64,000 bases of DNA from an uncultured Lachnospiraceae bacterium (GTDB lineage: Bacteria; Bacillota; Clostridia; Lachnospirales; Lachnospiraceae), in NCBI GenBank assembly GCA_946628415.1, contig CAMOWK010000001.1:186001-250000 (forward strand). Reading direction: 5' to 3'. The translations under genes were made by a program, and so were the position numbers. The notes under the pieces were generated by a model that saw nothing but the letters and a program-made list of their open reading frames with translations, ran no database searches and was not told the origin of the DNA. Positions 34,390 through 42,138 of the stretch are shown here, piece by piece. Within the stretch, counting starts at the first letter, position 1, and every line of letters starts with the position of its first letter.

Positions 34390-36012
34390 TTATTCGTGCT
34401 CGTATCCGATTTTCTGGAAATGAATATTTGTGCAGTCCTCTCCCATTTCACCATTCAGGTTTATGTCAGATCCATCTGCTGTTTTTTCAAGATACGGAAT
34501 CTCATCATTCTTTCCGATATAAGAATAAACATGATGAAAATAACTTATATCATCCTTTTCAAAATCATGCGAATTAATAACTAAATAGTAACAATACTCC
34601 CCATTATCCGAGCAATCAAGCTGCATATCTGAAATACTCTCTCTATATTTGTCTCCATACGTATCATTCATCTTTCCTGACAATAGAATGCTTTCAAGAT
34701 AGTCCAAGCATTCAGTAGGCGTAGAAGATAAACCGGTATCTCCATCATCATAGGCATAAACACATTTTATTACACCATCAGTTGAAGTATATCCTTCTAA
34801 TGTATCTTTCGGGTCTGTTCCTATATTAGGTTCTGCCGGATCCGATGGATTAATCATAAGAATTGTTCCTGCCGTTAGTTCATCAGTCTGATCTGAATAA
34901 TTGGAAAGTCGATAACAGAATTCCTCGTTATCAATCATTGTTTCTTGAGCAGCTAGGACTAATAAATTCTCATTGTCATAATCATGTTGTGAGAACTCAA
35001 CCGTCCCATTCTTATTATTCTTTAAAGATAAGCCAATTATAACTCCGGCAACTGCTGTCGCTGGCACCGCAACTGCAAGTGCAATCTTTGCACCAAGTGA
35101 CATTCCACCTGCAGTAGATGTTGATGTACTTCCTGTTGCAGCTGTACCTGCTGCTGCCGCTCCGGCAACTGCACCGCCACTGCTTGCAGATGCTGTTGCA
35201 GCTGATGTTGCTGCTGCAGAAGCACCTCCGGCCGTGGCAGTCGCACCGCCTGCAGCCGCTGATGTACTAGCCGCAGAAACTCCAACCGCAGTTCCAACTC
35301 CGACTCCGGCTGCGGTCGCAGCTCCACCATAGAATATATCCACATTTTCTCTGATAATAAGATAAAGAAGTGGAATACCACCAAGACTGTAAAGCCTTGT
35401 ACCCTGTTTCTTCTCGAATGTTTCGACTGCACTCTTTATGGCTTTTCGTGCATAGTTAAGACGGCTCTTGATGGTTCCTTCGCTGGTCTCCATCTGCGCA
35501 GCTATCTCTTTAACTGACATATCCTCATAATAGTAATACTGAACACAGAGCTTCTGTTCTGTACTGAGATTATCAAGAATATCACCTATTATCTTCTGCT
35601 GCTCCCTGTTGATAATTACAGATTCCGGGATTATCCCCTCCTGATCATCCGAAGCTCTTTCAAATACAAATTCCTCTGCTTCACCATCCTCATCTGTTCC
35701 GGCAAGCACATATTTACTTTCCTTCTTTAAATAGTTCAGACAGTTATTCGTGGCAATCCTTCCAGCCCACGAATAAAAAGCCTTGGTGTCCGCAAGGCTT
35801 CCTATCTTGTTATATACCTGAAGATATGTATCCTGCATGATATCATCAGCAGCATCCTGATTCTTCACGATATCCCATATGATTTTGTAAACGTAATTCT
35901 TGGAAAGGTCATAGATAGTATTAAAGCTATCTGTCTTACCGCTCTTAAGCTTATCAACTTCAGCAAAGAGCACCGCATCTTTATCCCTGAATTTACTGAT
36001 TATGTCTGCCAT
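34390..36012 (-). CDS. ECF sigma factor fused to membrane helix and extracytoplasmic domain
   Basis: 540 aa. Residues about 20-97 are sigma region 2 (KNQDAADDIMQDTYLQVYNKI), about 130-195 region 4 (LSTEQKLCVQYYYYEDMSVKEIAAQM, then SEGTIKSRLNYARKAIK). A 75-residue linker of only Ala, Gly, Ser, Thr and Val (about 229-303) leads to one membrane helix (306-330) and a 210-residue outer domain with a few cysteines. Normal ECF factors end near residue 190. The design suggests a membrane-tethered sigma that senses something outside, perhaps released by proteolysis, doing without a separate anti-sigma. The gene has its own sigma-A-like promoter. Confidence 0.85.
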   Translation of the reverse strand: MADIISKFRDKDAVLFAEVDKLKSGKTDSFNTIYDLSKNYVYKIIWDIVKNQDAADDIMQDTYLQVYNKIGSLADTKAFYSWAGRIATNNCLNYLKKESKYVLAGTDEDGEAEEFVFERASDDQEGIIPESVIINREQQKIIGDILDNLSTEQKLCVQYYYYEDMSVKEIAAQMETSEGTIKSRLNYARKAIKSAVETFEKKQGTRLYSLGGIPLLYLIIRENVDIFYGGAATAAGVGVGTAVGVSAASTSAAAGGATATAGGASAAATSAATASASSGGAVAGAAAAGTAATGSTSTSTAGGMSLGAKIALAVAVPATAVAGVIIGLSLKNNKNGTVEFSQHDYDNENLLVLAAQETMIDNEEFCYRLSNYSDQTDELTAGTILMINPSDPAEPNIGTDPKDTLEGYTSTDGVIKCVYAYDDGDTGLSSTPTECLDYLESILLSGKMNDTYGDKYRESISDMQLDCSDNGEYCYYLVINSHDFEKDDISYFHHVYSYIGKNDEIPYLEKTADGSDINLNGEMGEDCTNIHFQKIGYEHE

Positions 36013-36046
36013 TTCAGCCCCCGTAGTGAGTTTTTATTCAGACAGA

Positions 36047-36075
36047 ATTATACATTATTCTCTCATACGATACAA
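36047..36075 (-). promoter_or_regulatory. Sigma-A-like promoter of the sigma factor gene
   Basis: Minus-strand TTGTAT (36070-36075), 17 bases, TATAAT (36047-36052), about 35 bases ahead of the start codon. No AAACC-N17-GTCTA motif was found here, so the gene appears constitutively expressed rather than autoregulated. The remaining gap to 36166 holds no recognised element. Confidence 0.65.
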
Positions 36076-36166
36076 GCAATCCATCTTTATTCCTTATAAA
36101 TGTGAACTTATTGGCGCAACAAACACTAGCATTTTCTATAACAAGGTGATATGGCATTAACACTCA

Positions 36167-36721
36167 TCATCTAAGGCAATTTTCTACACTGTACATAGCC
36201 ATCTTCTCAAGACCGATTACATCTGTATGGATTATATATGCATTATATACATTTCCTTTTTCATTATTATCTGTTAAAAATGTAAGGCCTTTCGGTCCTA
36301 CACTTATCTGAACAACATCTTTATAGTTTATAATTCTGCTTTTATACTCCCCTTTTTCGTAGAGAGAAATATATCTTCCACCAACTACTGCAAACTGTGT
36401 ACACGGAGCATTTTCAACTGTATATAATCTATTTGAATTTGCTCTTGTTTTAGCATTGGCTACTACATTTGACCAATTTGCATCCTGGCTCACGCTTCTT
36501 CCTGCCATATGCATAAGTCCACCCATTGTAAAACCATAAGCCAGAAAATGTGCTATATCTCCTACTGCATTCATTGTGTTTACCGCATTCGTTCTAGTAT
36601 CCTTTATTTTGTTACTGCCATTGAACCTCGGACTCTGATATAAAACTACATCCCTGCATCTTCCATCTATCATTGCCTTACATATGTTACTCTTTTCTAC
36701 TGGTGATAATTTTGCTGACAT
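36167..36721 (-). CDS. Unknown protein, member of the ECF sigma module
   Basis: 184 aa from ATG 36721, chosen because AAAGGAGG lies nine bases upstream. A hydrophobic segment (AVGDIAHFLAYGFTMGGLMHM, about 53-73) is followed by a basic region and a C-terminal half of short beta strands (QFAVVGGRYISLYEKGEYK, VVQISVGPKGLTFLTDN) like a PH-type or SPOR-like small domain. Not recognised. Its promoter matches the ECF-type motif and lies back to back with that of the 46-aa gene, so both respond together. Confidence 0.72.
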   Translation of the reverse strand: MSAKLSPVEKSNICKAMIDGRCRDVVLYQSPRFNGSNKIKDTRTNAVNTMNAVGDIAHFLAYGFTMGGLMHMAGRSVSQDANWSNVVANAKTRANSNRLYTVENAPCTQFAVVGGRYISLYEKGEYKSRIINYKDVVQISVGPKGLTFLTDNNEKGNVYNAYIIHTDVIGLEKMAMYSVENCLR

Positions 36722-36762
36722 TTTTTCGTCCTCCTTTAGGTTTTTCCTTTTAATCTGATAGA

Positions 36763-36789
36763 TAGACAATGCTTAGGTTCAATCGGTTT
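36763..36789 (-). promoter_or_regulatory. ECF-type promoter B
   Basis: Minus-strand AAACC (36785-36789), 17 bases, GTCTA (36763-36767), 41 bases ahead of the 184-aa gene's start. It is divergent from promoter C, with about 41 bp between their -35 boxes. Confidence 0.72.
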
Positions 36790-36830
36790 TATTATTTTTA
36801 TAATTTTTTTAAAAAATTTGAAAGAATATA

Positions 36831-36857
36831 AAACCACAACCGAGAATTTACTGTCTA
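36831..36857 (+). promoter_or_regulatory. ECF-type promoter C
   Basis: Plus-strand AAACC (36831-36835), 17 bases, GTCTA (36853-36857) followed by TATA; 22 bases later the 46-aa gene begins. It is the third copy of the motif within 2.5 kb, on the opposite strand. Confidence 0.72.
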
Positions 36858-36879
36858 TATAACAGAAGGAGGAATTCAA

Positions 36880-37020
36880 ATGGGAAATGAACATTGTTCA
36901 GAAACTAAATACAGCCTGAAAGATTTCTTCCGAATCATAGCCGAAGACTGCAATCCGCCACCGGAGACTGATCAGAAAATGAAGAAGATATTTGACGTTT
37001 TAAAAGCTGAAGAAGAATAA
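36880..37020 (+). CDS. 46-aa small protein, only plus-strand gene in the window
   Basis: A short frame from ATG 36880 with AGAAGGAGG six bases upstream, an ECF-type promoter in front and an intrinsic terminator directly behind, so it is a complete transcription unit. The product (MGNEHCSETKYSLKDFFRII...) is soluble, probably helical, with two Cys and a PPP turn. I do not recognise it. Because it is induced by the sigma factor and is small and cytoplasmic, a feedback or adaptor peptide acting on the sigma factor is possible, but this is inference. Confidence 0.75.
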   Translation: MGNEHCSETKYSLKDFFRIIAEDCNPPPETDQKMKKIFDVLKAEEE

Positions 37021-37063
37021 CAGCGCGGAGCTTTGAACTCCGCGCTGCTTAATACTTATTTTT
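37021..37063 (+). terminator. Intrinsic terminator after the 46-aa gene
   Basis: CAGCGCGGAG pairs with CTCCGCGCTG (37021-37047, seven-base loop), a 10-bp GC-rich stem directly after the TAA, followed by a T-rich tract ending in TTTTT (37059-37063). Confidence 0.85.
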
Positions 37064-37066
37064 CAG

Positions 37067-37216
37067 TTACATCAAATCTTCGCAAACATCCCTAAAATCA
37101 ATGATACATTTGTCATCCCATATTCCTACGGTTACCTGTTCTTCAAATGTATATAACTTAGGCTCCTCTGATTCAAAGAATCTGAGAGGAGACGGAGAAC
37201 CGTCCCCTGTCTCCAT
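37067..37216 (-). pseudogene. Short gene fragment fused to a REP-like element
   Basis: A 49-codon minus-strand frame. Its last 35 codons look like real protein (YTFEEQVTVGIWDDKCII and following), but the first 12 codons are supplied by REP copy 2 (37188-37214). No ribosome site precedes ATG 37216. I read it as the 3' remnant of a gene whose front was lost or interrupted when the repeat entered. The rest of the gap between 37020 and polC holds only the repeats. Confidence 0.5.
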
Positions 37217-37272
37217 TCGCGCTGATTGATAAGAGGAGACAGGGAGGAGACGGAGAACCGTCCCCTGTCTCC
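37188..37272. repeat. REP-like hairpins (copies 2 and 3)
   Basis: Two nearly identical 27-bp elements at 37188-37214 and 37246-37272: GGAGACGG, loop AGAACCGTCCC with CTGTCTCC, as at 32169-32195. A partial unit GAGGAGACAGG lies between them. They follow the polC stop codon (37288) and may end its transcript. Similar GGGGACGGTTCTC-type elements recur in many bacterial genomes; no transposase is nearby. Confidence 0.8.
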
Positions 37273-37287
37273 CACAGAAAATCCTGT

Positions 37288-40200
37288 CTAAAACTCAAAT
37301 GTCAGCTGTGCAGCCTCAGGCAGATCCCCGAGTATACCAAGCTCAGCCATCTTATCTATAACAGTCTTACTGATTTTAGCTCTATTCTTTATCTCTTCAC
37401 GTGACAGAAATTCTCCTGCTGCCGCTGCCTCTTTAAGCTGAGTTGCCGCCTTTTCGCCCATTCCGTCAATTGACGCAAATGATGGCATAATCTTCCCGTC
37501 AATTATCTGGAATCTTGTGTCATCCGCCTTATAAATGTCGATTGGCATAAAATCAAATCCCCTTGCATACATTTCCTGTACGAGCCTAAGGTCACGCAGT
37601 GAACCTTCCTCCTTGGCAGATCTTTCGTTCTTATCTTTGGCAAGCAGCTCCTTGATATGCATATCAACCCTTTCCTTGCCCTGACACATCATTTCGTACG
37701 AAAAGTCTGATGCTCTTATACTGAAAAATGCAGCATAGTACGCAAGCGGATAGTAAATCTTATAATATGCAACGCGCCACGCCATCATAACGTAAGCAAC
37801 GGCATGTGCCTTAGGGAACATGTATTTGATCTTACTGCAGGACCATATGTACCAGTCCGGTACGCCGTGTTCCTTCATGTCATTTGTCCACTTTTCCCAC
37901 TGCTCCGGAGGCACCTTTCCACCGGCAACCATTCCTTTACGAACTTTTTCCATGATGTTAAATGCTTCGCCCGGCTCAAGTCCCATATGAATAAGATAAA
38001 CCATGATATCATCACGGCAGCATATAGCACTTGAAAGCTTACATTTACCTTCCTGAATAAGTGTCTGTGCATTTCCGAGCCAAACATCTGTACCATGAGC
38101 AAGTCCGGCAATTCTGACAAGGTCAGAGAAGTTGACCGGATCTGCATCGATAACCATCTGCATAGCAAAGTCAGTTCCGAACTCAGGTATTCCGAGGCAT
38201 CCGAGCGGTGTTCCGCCTATATCCTCTGGCTTTATTCCAAGCGCTTCTGTTCCATGGAATAGGCTCATGACCTTTTTATCATCGAGAGGTATAGTCGTGG
38301 CATCATGCCCGGTAAGATCCTCAAGTCTTCTTATCATCGTCGGATCATCGTGTCCGAGTATATCAAACTTAAGCAGGTTATGCTGAATGCTGTGATACTC
38401 GAAATGCGTTGTGATTATGTCCGTCTTCATGTCATTTGCAGGCTTCTGAATAGGCGTGAAGCTGTAAATCTCCTCATTGTAAGGAGTAACTATCATTCCG
38501 CCCGGATGCTGTCCCGTCGTCCTCTTAACACCCGTACATCCCGCTGCAAGTCTCGCCATCTCGGCACGTCTCTTTGTAATGCCACGTTTCTCACAGTATT
38601 TAAGAACGTAACCGAATGCAGTCTTTTCGGCAAGAGTTCCTATGGTTCCTGCACGGAATGCATGTCCTTCGCCAAACATTTCCTCTATATATGCGTGAGC
38701 CTTAGGCTGATACTCACCCGAGAAATTAAGGTCTATATCAGGTTCCTTATCGCCCTTAAAACCAAGGAAGGTTTCAAATGGAATATCATGCCCCTCTTTG
38801 ATAAGGTCGTGTCCGCACTTAGGGCACTTTCTGTCCGGCATATCGCAGCCCGACATACCCGAGTAGCTTTTTACCTCATCCGAATCAAAATCAACAAAAT
38901 GGCACTCTGGGCAAATGTAATGCGGTGAAAGCGGATTAACCTCTGTTATACCTGACATTGTCGCAACAAATGATGAACCGACAGAACCTCTTGAACCAAC
39001 GAGATAACCGTCGGAATTCGACTTTGCAACAAGCTTCTGTGATATCATGTATAGACCCGAATATCCATTCGATATGATGGAATCAAGCTCTTTCTTTAGT
39101 CTGCTTTCAACTATTTCAGGGAGCTCCGGACCATATATACTGTGAGCCTTGTCATAGCAAAGTCTCGTTAAATCCTCATCGGAATTCTCGACTATAGGAG
39201 GCGCCTTATCAGGTCTTACAGGCGAGATATTTTCAATCATATCCGCTATAAGATTTGAATTCTTAACAACTATTTCTTTTGCCTTTTCAGAGCCAAGAAA
39301 CTTAAAGTCATCCAGCATTTCCTCAGTGGTTTTATAGTAAAGAGGCGGCTGCATATCTGCACCCTTTATATCCTTGCCTTCCATGACGATTGTTCTGTAG
39401 ATTGCATCATCGGGATCAATAAAATGCACGTCACCCGTTGCAACAACAGTCTTACCGAATGTTTTTCCAAGCTCTATTATCTTTTTATCTATCTCTTCAA
39501 GATCCGCAATACTTTTTATACTGCTCTTCTCATCATTTATCTTGTTTCTGTTATTAAGAGGAGGCTGTACCTCAAGGTAGTCGAACCACTGAACAAGAGC
39601 CGCTATATCTTCATCGCTCTTACCCTCTTCTATAGCTTCGTAGAGTTCTCCCGCTGAGCATCCCGATCCGAGAAGAAGTCCTTCTCTGTATTTATTGACA
39701 AGGCTCATCGGAATCCTAGGATATCTGTTAAAGTAGTGAACGTGAGCCTCTGAAACCAGCTTATAAAGATTCACTCTTCCCGTATTATTCATAACGAGAA
39801 TTGTTCCATGATGAACCCTTCCCTTCTTAACCATATCAGGTGATGTACGTCCCTTTTCGTTAAGAGCTTCTATTGTGTCTATTCCATCATCAGTAATCAT
39901 TTTGTACAGCTCTATAAAAATCTTCGCGGTAACATCCGCATCGTCGCAGGCTCTGTGGTGATGTTTATTAACTACTCCGAAATATTTACAAAGTCTGTCG
40001 AGATTATATCTTCCGAGTTCAGGGAGATATACATGTGACAGAGTCATTGTATCGAGAGCCGCGAAATCATATGTAAGTCCAAGTCTCTTCGAAAACTCTT
40101 TTATGAATCCCGTATCAAAATTAGCATTATGCGCAACAAGAATAGCATCCTTGCAGAATTCAAGGAATTTTGGCAGGATTACATCTATAGTCGGTGCATC

Positions 40201-42138
40201 CTTAACCATTGCATCCGAAATTGAAGTGAGTTTTTCAATCTCATAAGGAATAGGTTCCTCCGGATTAACGAATTCAGAGAAACGTCCCACTTCTTTTCCT
40301 TCCGTATCTACCCTTACCGCACCTATTTCTATGATCTTACAGTTTCTGGTAGATAGACCGGTCGTCTCTATATCGAAAACCACATATTCCTTGTTTAAGC
40401 TTCCACCTTTACTTCCGTCTATAACAAGCGGTTTAAGGTCATTTACAAGATATGCCTCAAGACCGTAGATAACTTTAAAGTCGGTATCCTTTTCTACTTC
40501 ATGATATGCAACCGGAAATGCCTGTACAACAGCGTGATCTGTTATAGCAACTGCCTTATGCCCAAATGACTTGGCACGTTTTATAACGCCCTTTACATCG
40601 GCAACACTGTCCATTTCCGAGAACATAGTATGAAGATGAAGTTCAACTCTCTTTTCATCCGCCTCATCGACTCTCGGAATTCTAAAATCAGGTATAGGCT
40701 TAACACCATATATAGAACCTATAGTCAGTTCCTTTGCATAGTTGTCGTACTGGGGTGCACCCTTTACCTTATAGAATCCCCCTTTAACTATAGCCTCTCT
40801 CATCGTATCAAGATCGTCAGGCACTATAAACAGCTTAAATGCTATAGTATCCGTATAATCAGTTATTGCATAAGAGATAAGGAATTTGCCGCTCTTAAGC
40901 TCCCTTTCCTCGTATTCAATGATCTGTCCCCTGATACATACTTCGGACATACTCTCTTCAACTTCTGAAATAGGTGTAATGTCCCCTTCTACATTTCTTC
41001 CGTAAACACAGTCCGGGTCGTCAGACCTTCTCTTTTTACTGTAGCCGGAATTACTCCACTTACTGTTTTGTCCCGCCTTATTTCCGAACTTGCCCTTGCT
41101 GCTGTTACTCTTATCCACGGATTTGTTTGCGGTGTTTTTCTTATCTCCGACTCCGCCACCGTTTCCGGTAGCACCTGCCGTGCCTCCGCTGGTGCCCATA
41201 TTGTCTGCCATCATGCCACTTCCAGCACCGTTTCCATAACCAGTCGAAGTTCCGCTGCCATCTGCGTTGCCAGCCGCCATGCCATTTCCAGCACCGTTCC
41301 CATAGCCAGTCGAAGTTCCGCTGCCATCAGCGCTGCCTGCTGCGCCATTTTCTCCAGAGCCTATACCGCCTGCCGTTGTGCCATTTCCAGCGCCGTTCCC
41401 ATAACCAGCCACAGTTCCGCTGCCATCAGCGCCACCTGTTGCTGCATTTCCACCAGAGCCCATACCGCCTGCCATCATGCCACTTCCAGCACCGTTCCCA
41501 TAGCCAGTCGAAGTTCCGCTGCCATCAGCGCCACCAGCCGCGCTATTTCCACCAGAGCCCATACCGCCTGCCATCATGCCACTTCCAGCACCGTTCCCAT
41601 AACCAGCTGCAATAACCGGTTCTGCCTTCTTTACTTCTTCGAATACTGTCTCAACCTCGGCATTTATTCCAAACCTTTCTGCAAGAGTGGTTATAAAATA
41701 ATCCTCAAGTTCCTTTGCCGTCTTATGACATAGCATTGTATCGTCGAAAGTAAGTATAAGGCGATTTCCTTCCACCTTCTTTTCCGCAGCATAAAAAAGC
41801 TTATAAGTCACCTTGCTGTGACTTTTAAGCTCAAACATAAAACTGTCCATATATATTCTCATAAGATTCTCGAGATTATACTGATCTGACAGCAGATATC
41901 TTTCTATAATTATTACTTTACTCTGTCCCTTCGGACCGTAAACAAACTCTCTTACAGCATCTTCCGCATGGCAGATAATCTCTTTTGATATAAGGTGCGA
42001 TGACTCGATATGTATGGTAAGTTTCCTTTCATCCTTACACATGAGCACCCTAGTTACATATACATCTTCAAAATAATCCTTATATCTGTCATCGAGTCTG
42101 ATCCCCGGAAAAACCTGTTTAAAAGTTTTTCTTTCCAT
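37288..42138 (-). CDS. polC: DNA polymerase III alpha subunit, PolC type, with Gly-rich repeat insertion
   Basis: 1,616 aa from ATG 42138 (GGAGG at 42144-42148). An N-terminal domain; then an extraordinary Gly/Ala/Asn/Ser repeat (about residues 178-330) and a basic linker; OB fold; PHP domain (ELHLHTMFSEMDSV ... AITDHAVVQAF) split by the DEDD exonuclease (YVVFDIETTGLS, HNANFDTGFI, HHRACDDADVTA); polymerase palm (KEPDIDLNFSGEYQ), fingers (GQHPGGMI, HKAHAV-type PKAHAVAYVMMAWR) and zinc-binding CPEC ... CPKCG. It is the replicative polymerase with proofreading. Usual length is 1,430-1,460. Last of the pyrH-to-polC gene series; the start overlaps the ispG stop. Confidence 0.96.
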   Translation of the reverse strand: MERKTFKQVFPGIRLDDRYKDYFEDVYVTRVLMCKDERKLTIHIESSHLISKEIICHAEDAVREFVYGPKGQSKVIIIERYLLSDQYNLENLMRIYMDSFMFELKSHSKVTYKLFYAAEKKVEGNRLILTFDDTMLCHKTAKELEDYFITTLAERFGINAEVETVFEEVKKAEPVIAAGYGNGAGSGMMAGGMGSGGNSAAGGADGSGTSTGYGNGAGSGMMAGGMGSGGNAATGGADGSGTVAGYGNGAGNGTTAGGIGSGENGAAGSADGSGTSTGYGNGAGNGMAAGNADGSGTSTGYGNGAGSGMMADNMGTSGGTAGATGNGGGVGDKKNTANKSVDKSNSSKGKFGNKAGQNSKWSNSGYSKKRRSDDPDCVYGRNVEGDITPISEVEESMSEVCIRGQIIEYEERELKSGKFLISYAITDYTDTIAFKLFIVPDDLDTMREAIVKGGFYKVKGAPQYDNYAKELTIGSIYGVKPIPDFRIPRVDEADEKRVELHLHTMFSEMDSVADVKGVIKRAKSFGHKAVAITDHAVVQAFPVAYHEVEKDTDFKVIYGLEAYLVNDLKPLVIDGSKGGSLNKEYVVFDIETTGLSTRNCKIIEIGAVRVDTEGKEVGRFSEFVNPEEPIPYEIEKLTSISDAMVKDAPTIDVILPKFLEFCKDAILVAHNANFDTGFIKEFSKRLGLTYDFAALDTMTLSHVYLPELGRYNLDRLCKYFGVVNKHHHRACDDADVTAKIFIELYKMITDDGIDTIEALNEKGRTSPDMVKKGRVHHGTILVMNNTGRVNLYKLVSEAHVHYFNRYPRIPMSLVNKYREGLLLGSGCSAGELYEAIEEGKSDEDIAALVQWFDYLEVQPPLNNRNKINDEKSSIKSIADLEEIDKKIIELGKTFGKTVVATGDVHFIDPDDAIYRTIVMEGKDIKGADMQPPLYYKTTEEMLDDFKFLGSEKAKEIVVKNSNLIADMIENISPVRPDKAPPIVENSDEDLTRLCYDKAHSIYGPELPEIVESRLKKELDSIISNGYSGLYMISQKLVAKSNSDGYLVGSRGSVGSSFVATMSGITEVNPLSPHYICPECHFVDFDSDEVKSYSGMSGCDMPDRKCPKCGHDLIKEGHDIPFETFLGFKGDKEPDIDLNFSGEYQPKAHAYIEEMFGEGHAFRAGTIGTLAEKTAFGYVLKYCEKRGITKRRAEMARLAAGCTGVKRTTGQHPGGMIVTPYNEEIYSFTPIQKPANDMKTDIITTHFEYHSIQHNLLKFDILGHDDPTMIRRLEDLTGHDATTIPLDDKKVMSLFHGTEALGIKPEDIGGTPLGCLGIPEFGTDFAMQMVIDADPVNFSDLVRIAGLAHGTDVWLGNAQTLIQEGKCKLSSAICCRDDIMVYLIHMGLEPGEAFNIMEKVRKGMVAGGKVPPEQWEKWTNDMKEHGVPDWYIWSCSKIKYMFPKAHAVAYVMMAWRVAYYKIYYPLAYYAAFFSIRASDFSYEMMCQGKERVDMHIKELLAKDKNERSAKEEGSLRDLRLVQEMYARGFDFMPIDIYKADDTRFQIIDGKIMPSFASIDGMGEKAATQLKEAAAAGEFLSREEIKNRAKISKTVIDKMAELGILGDLPEAAQLTFEF
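41150..41610 (-). repeat. 99-bp minisatellite inside polC
   Basis: Units beginning GYGNGAG recur at 33-residue (99-bp) steps four times, then a final unit follows after a shortened 22-residue copy. Each reads GYGNGAGSGMMAGGMGSGG then a tail ending ADGSGTSTG or close. Variation among units is small and frame is kept throughout. Confidence 0.9.

Noticed and set aside
41068..41733. A 221-codon plus-strand frame opposite the polC repeats
   Set aside because: It mirrors the GC-rich Gly repeat of polC and gives a Ser/Ala/His repeat; no ribosome site or promoter was seen.
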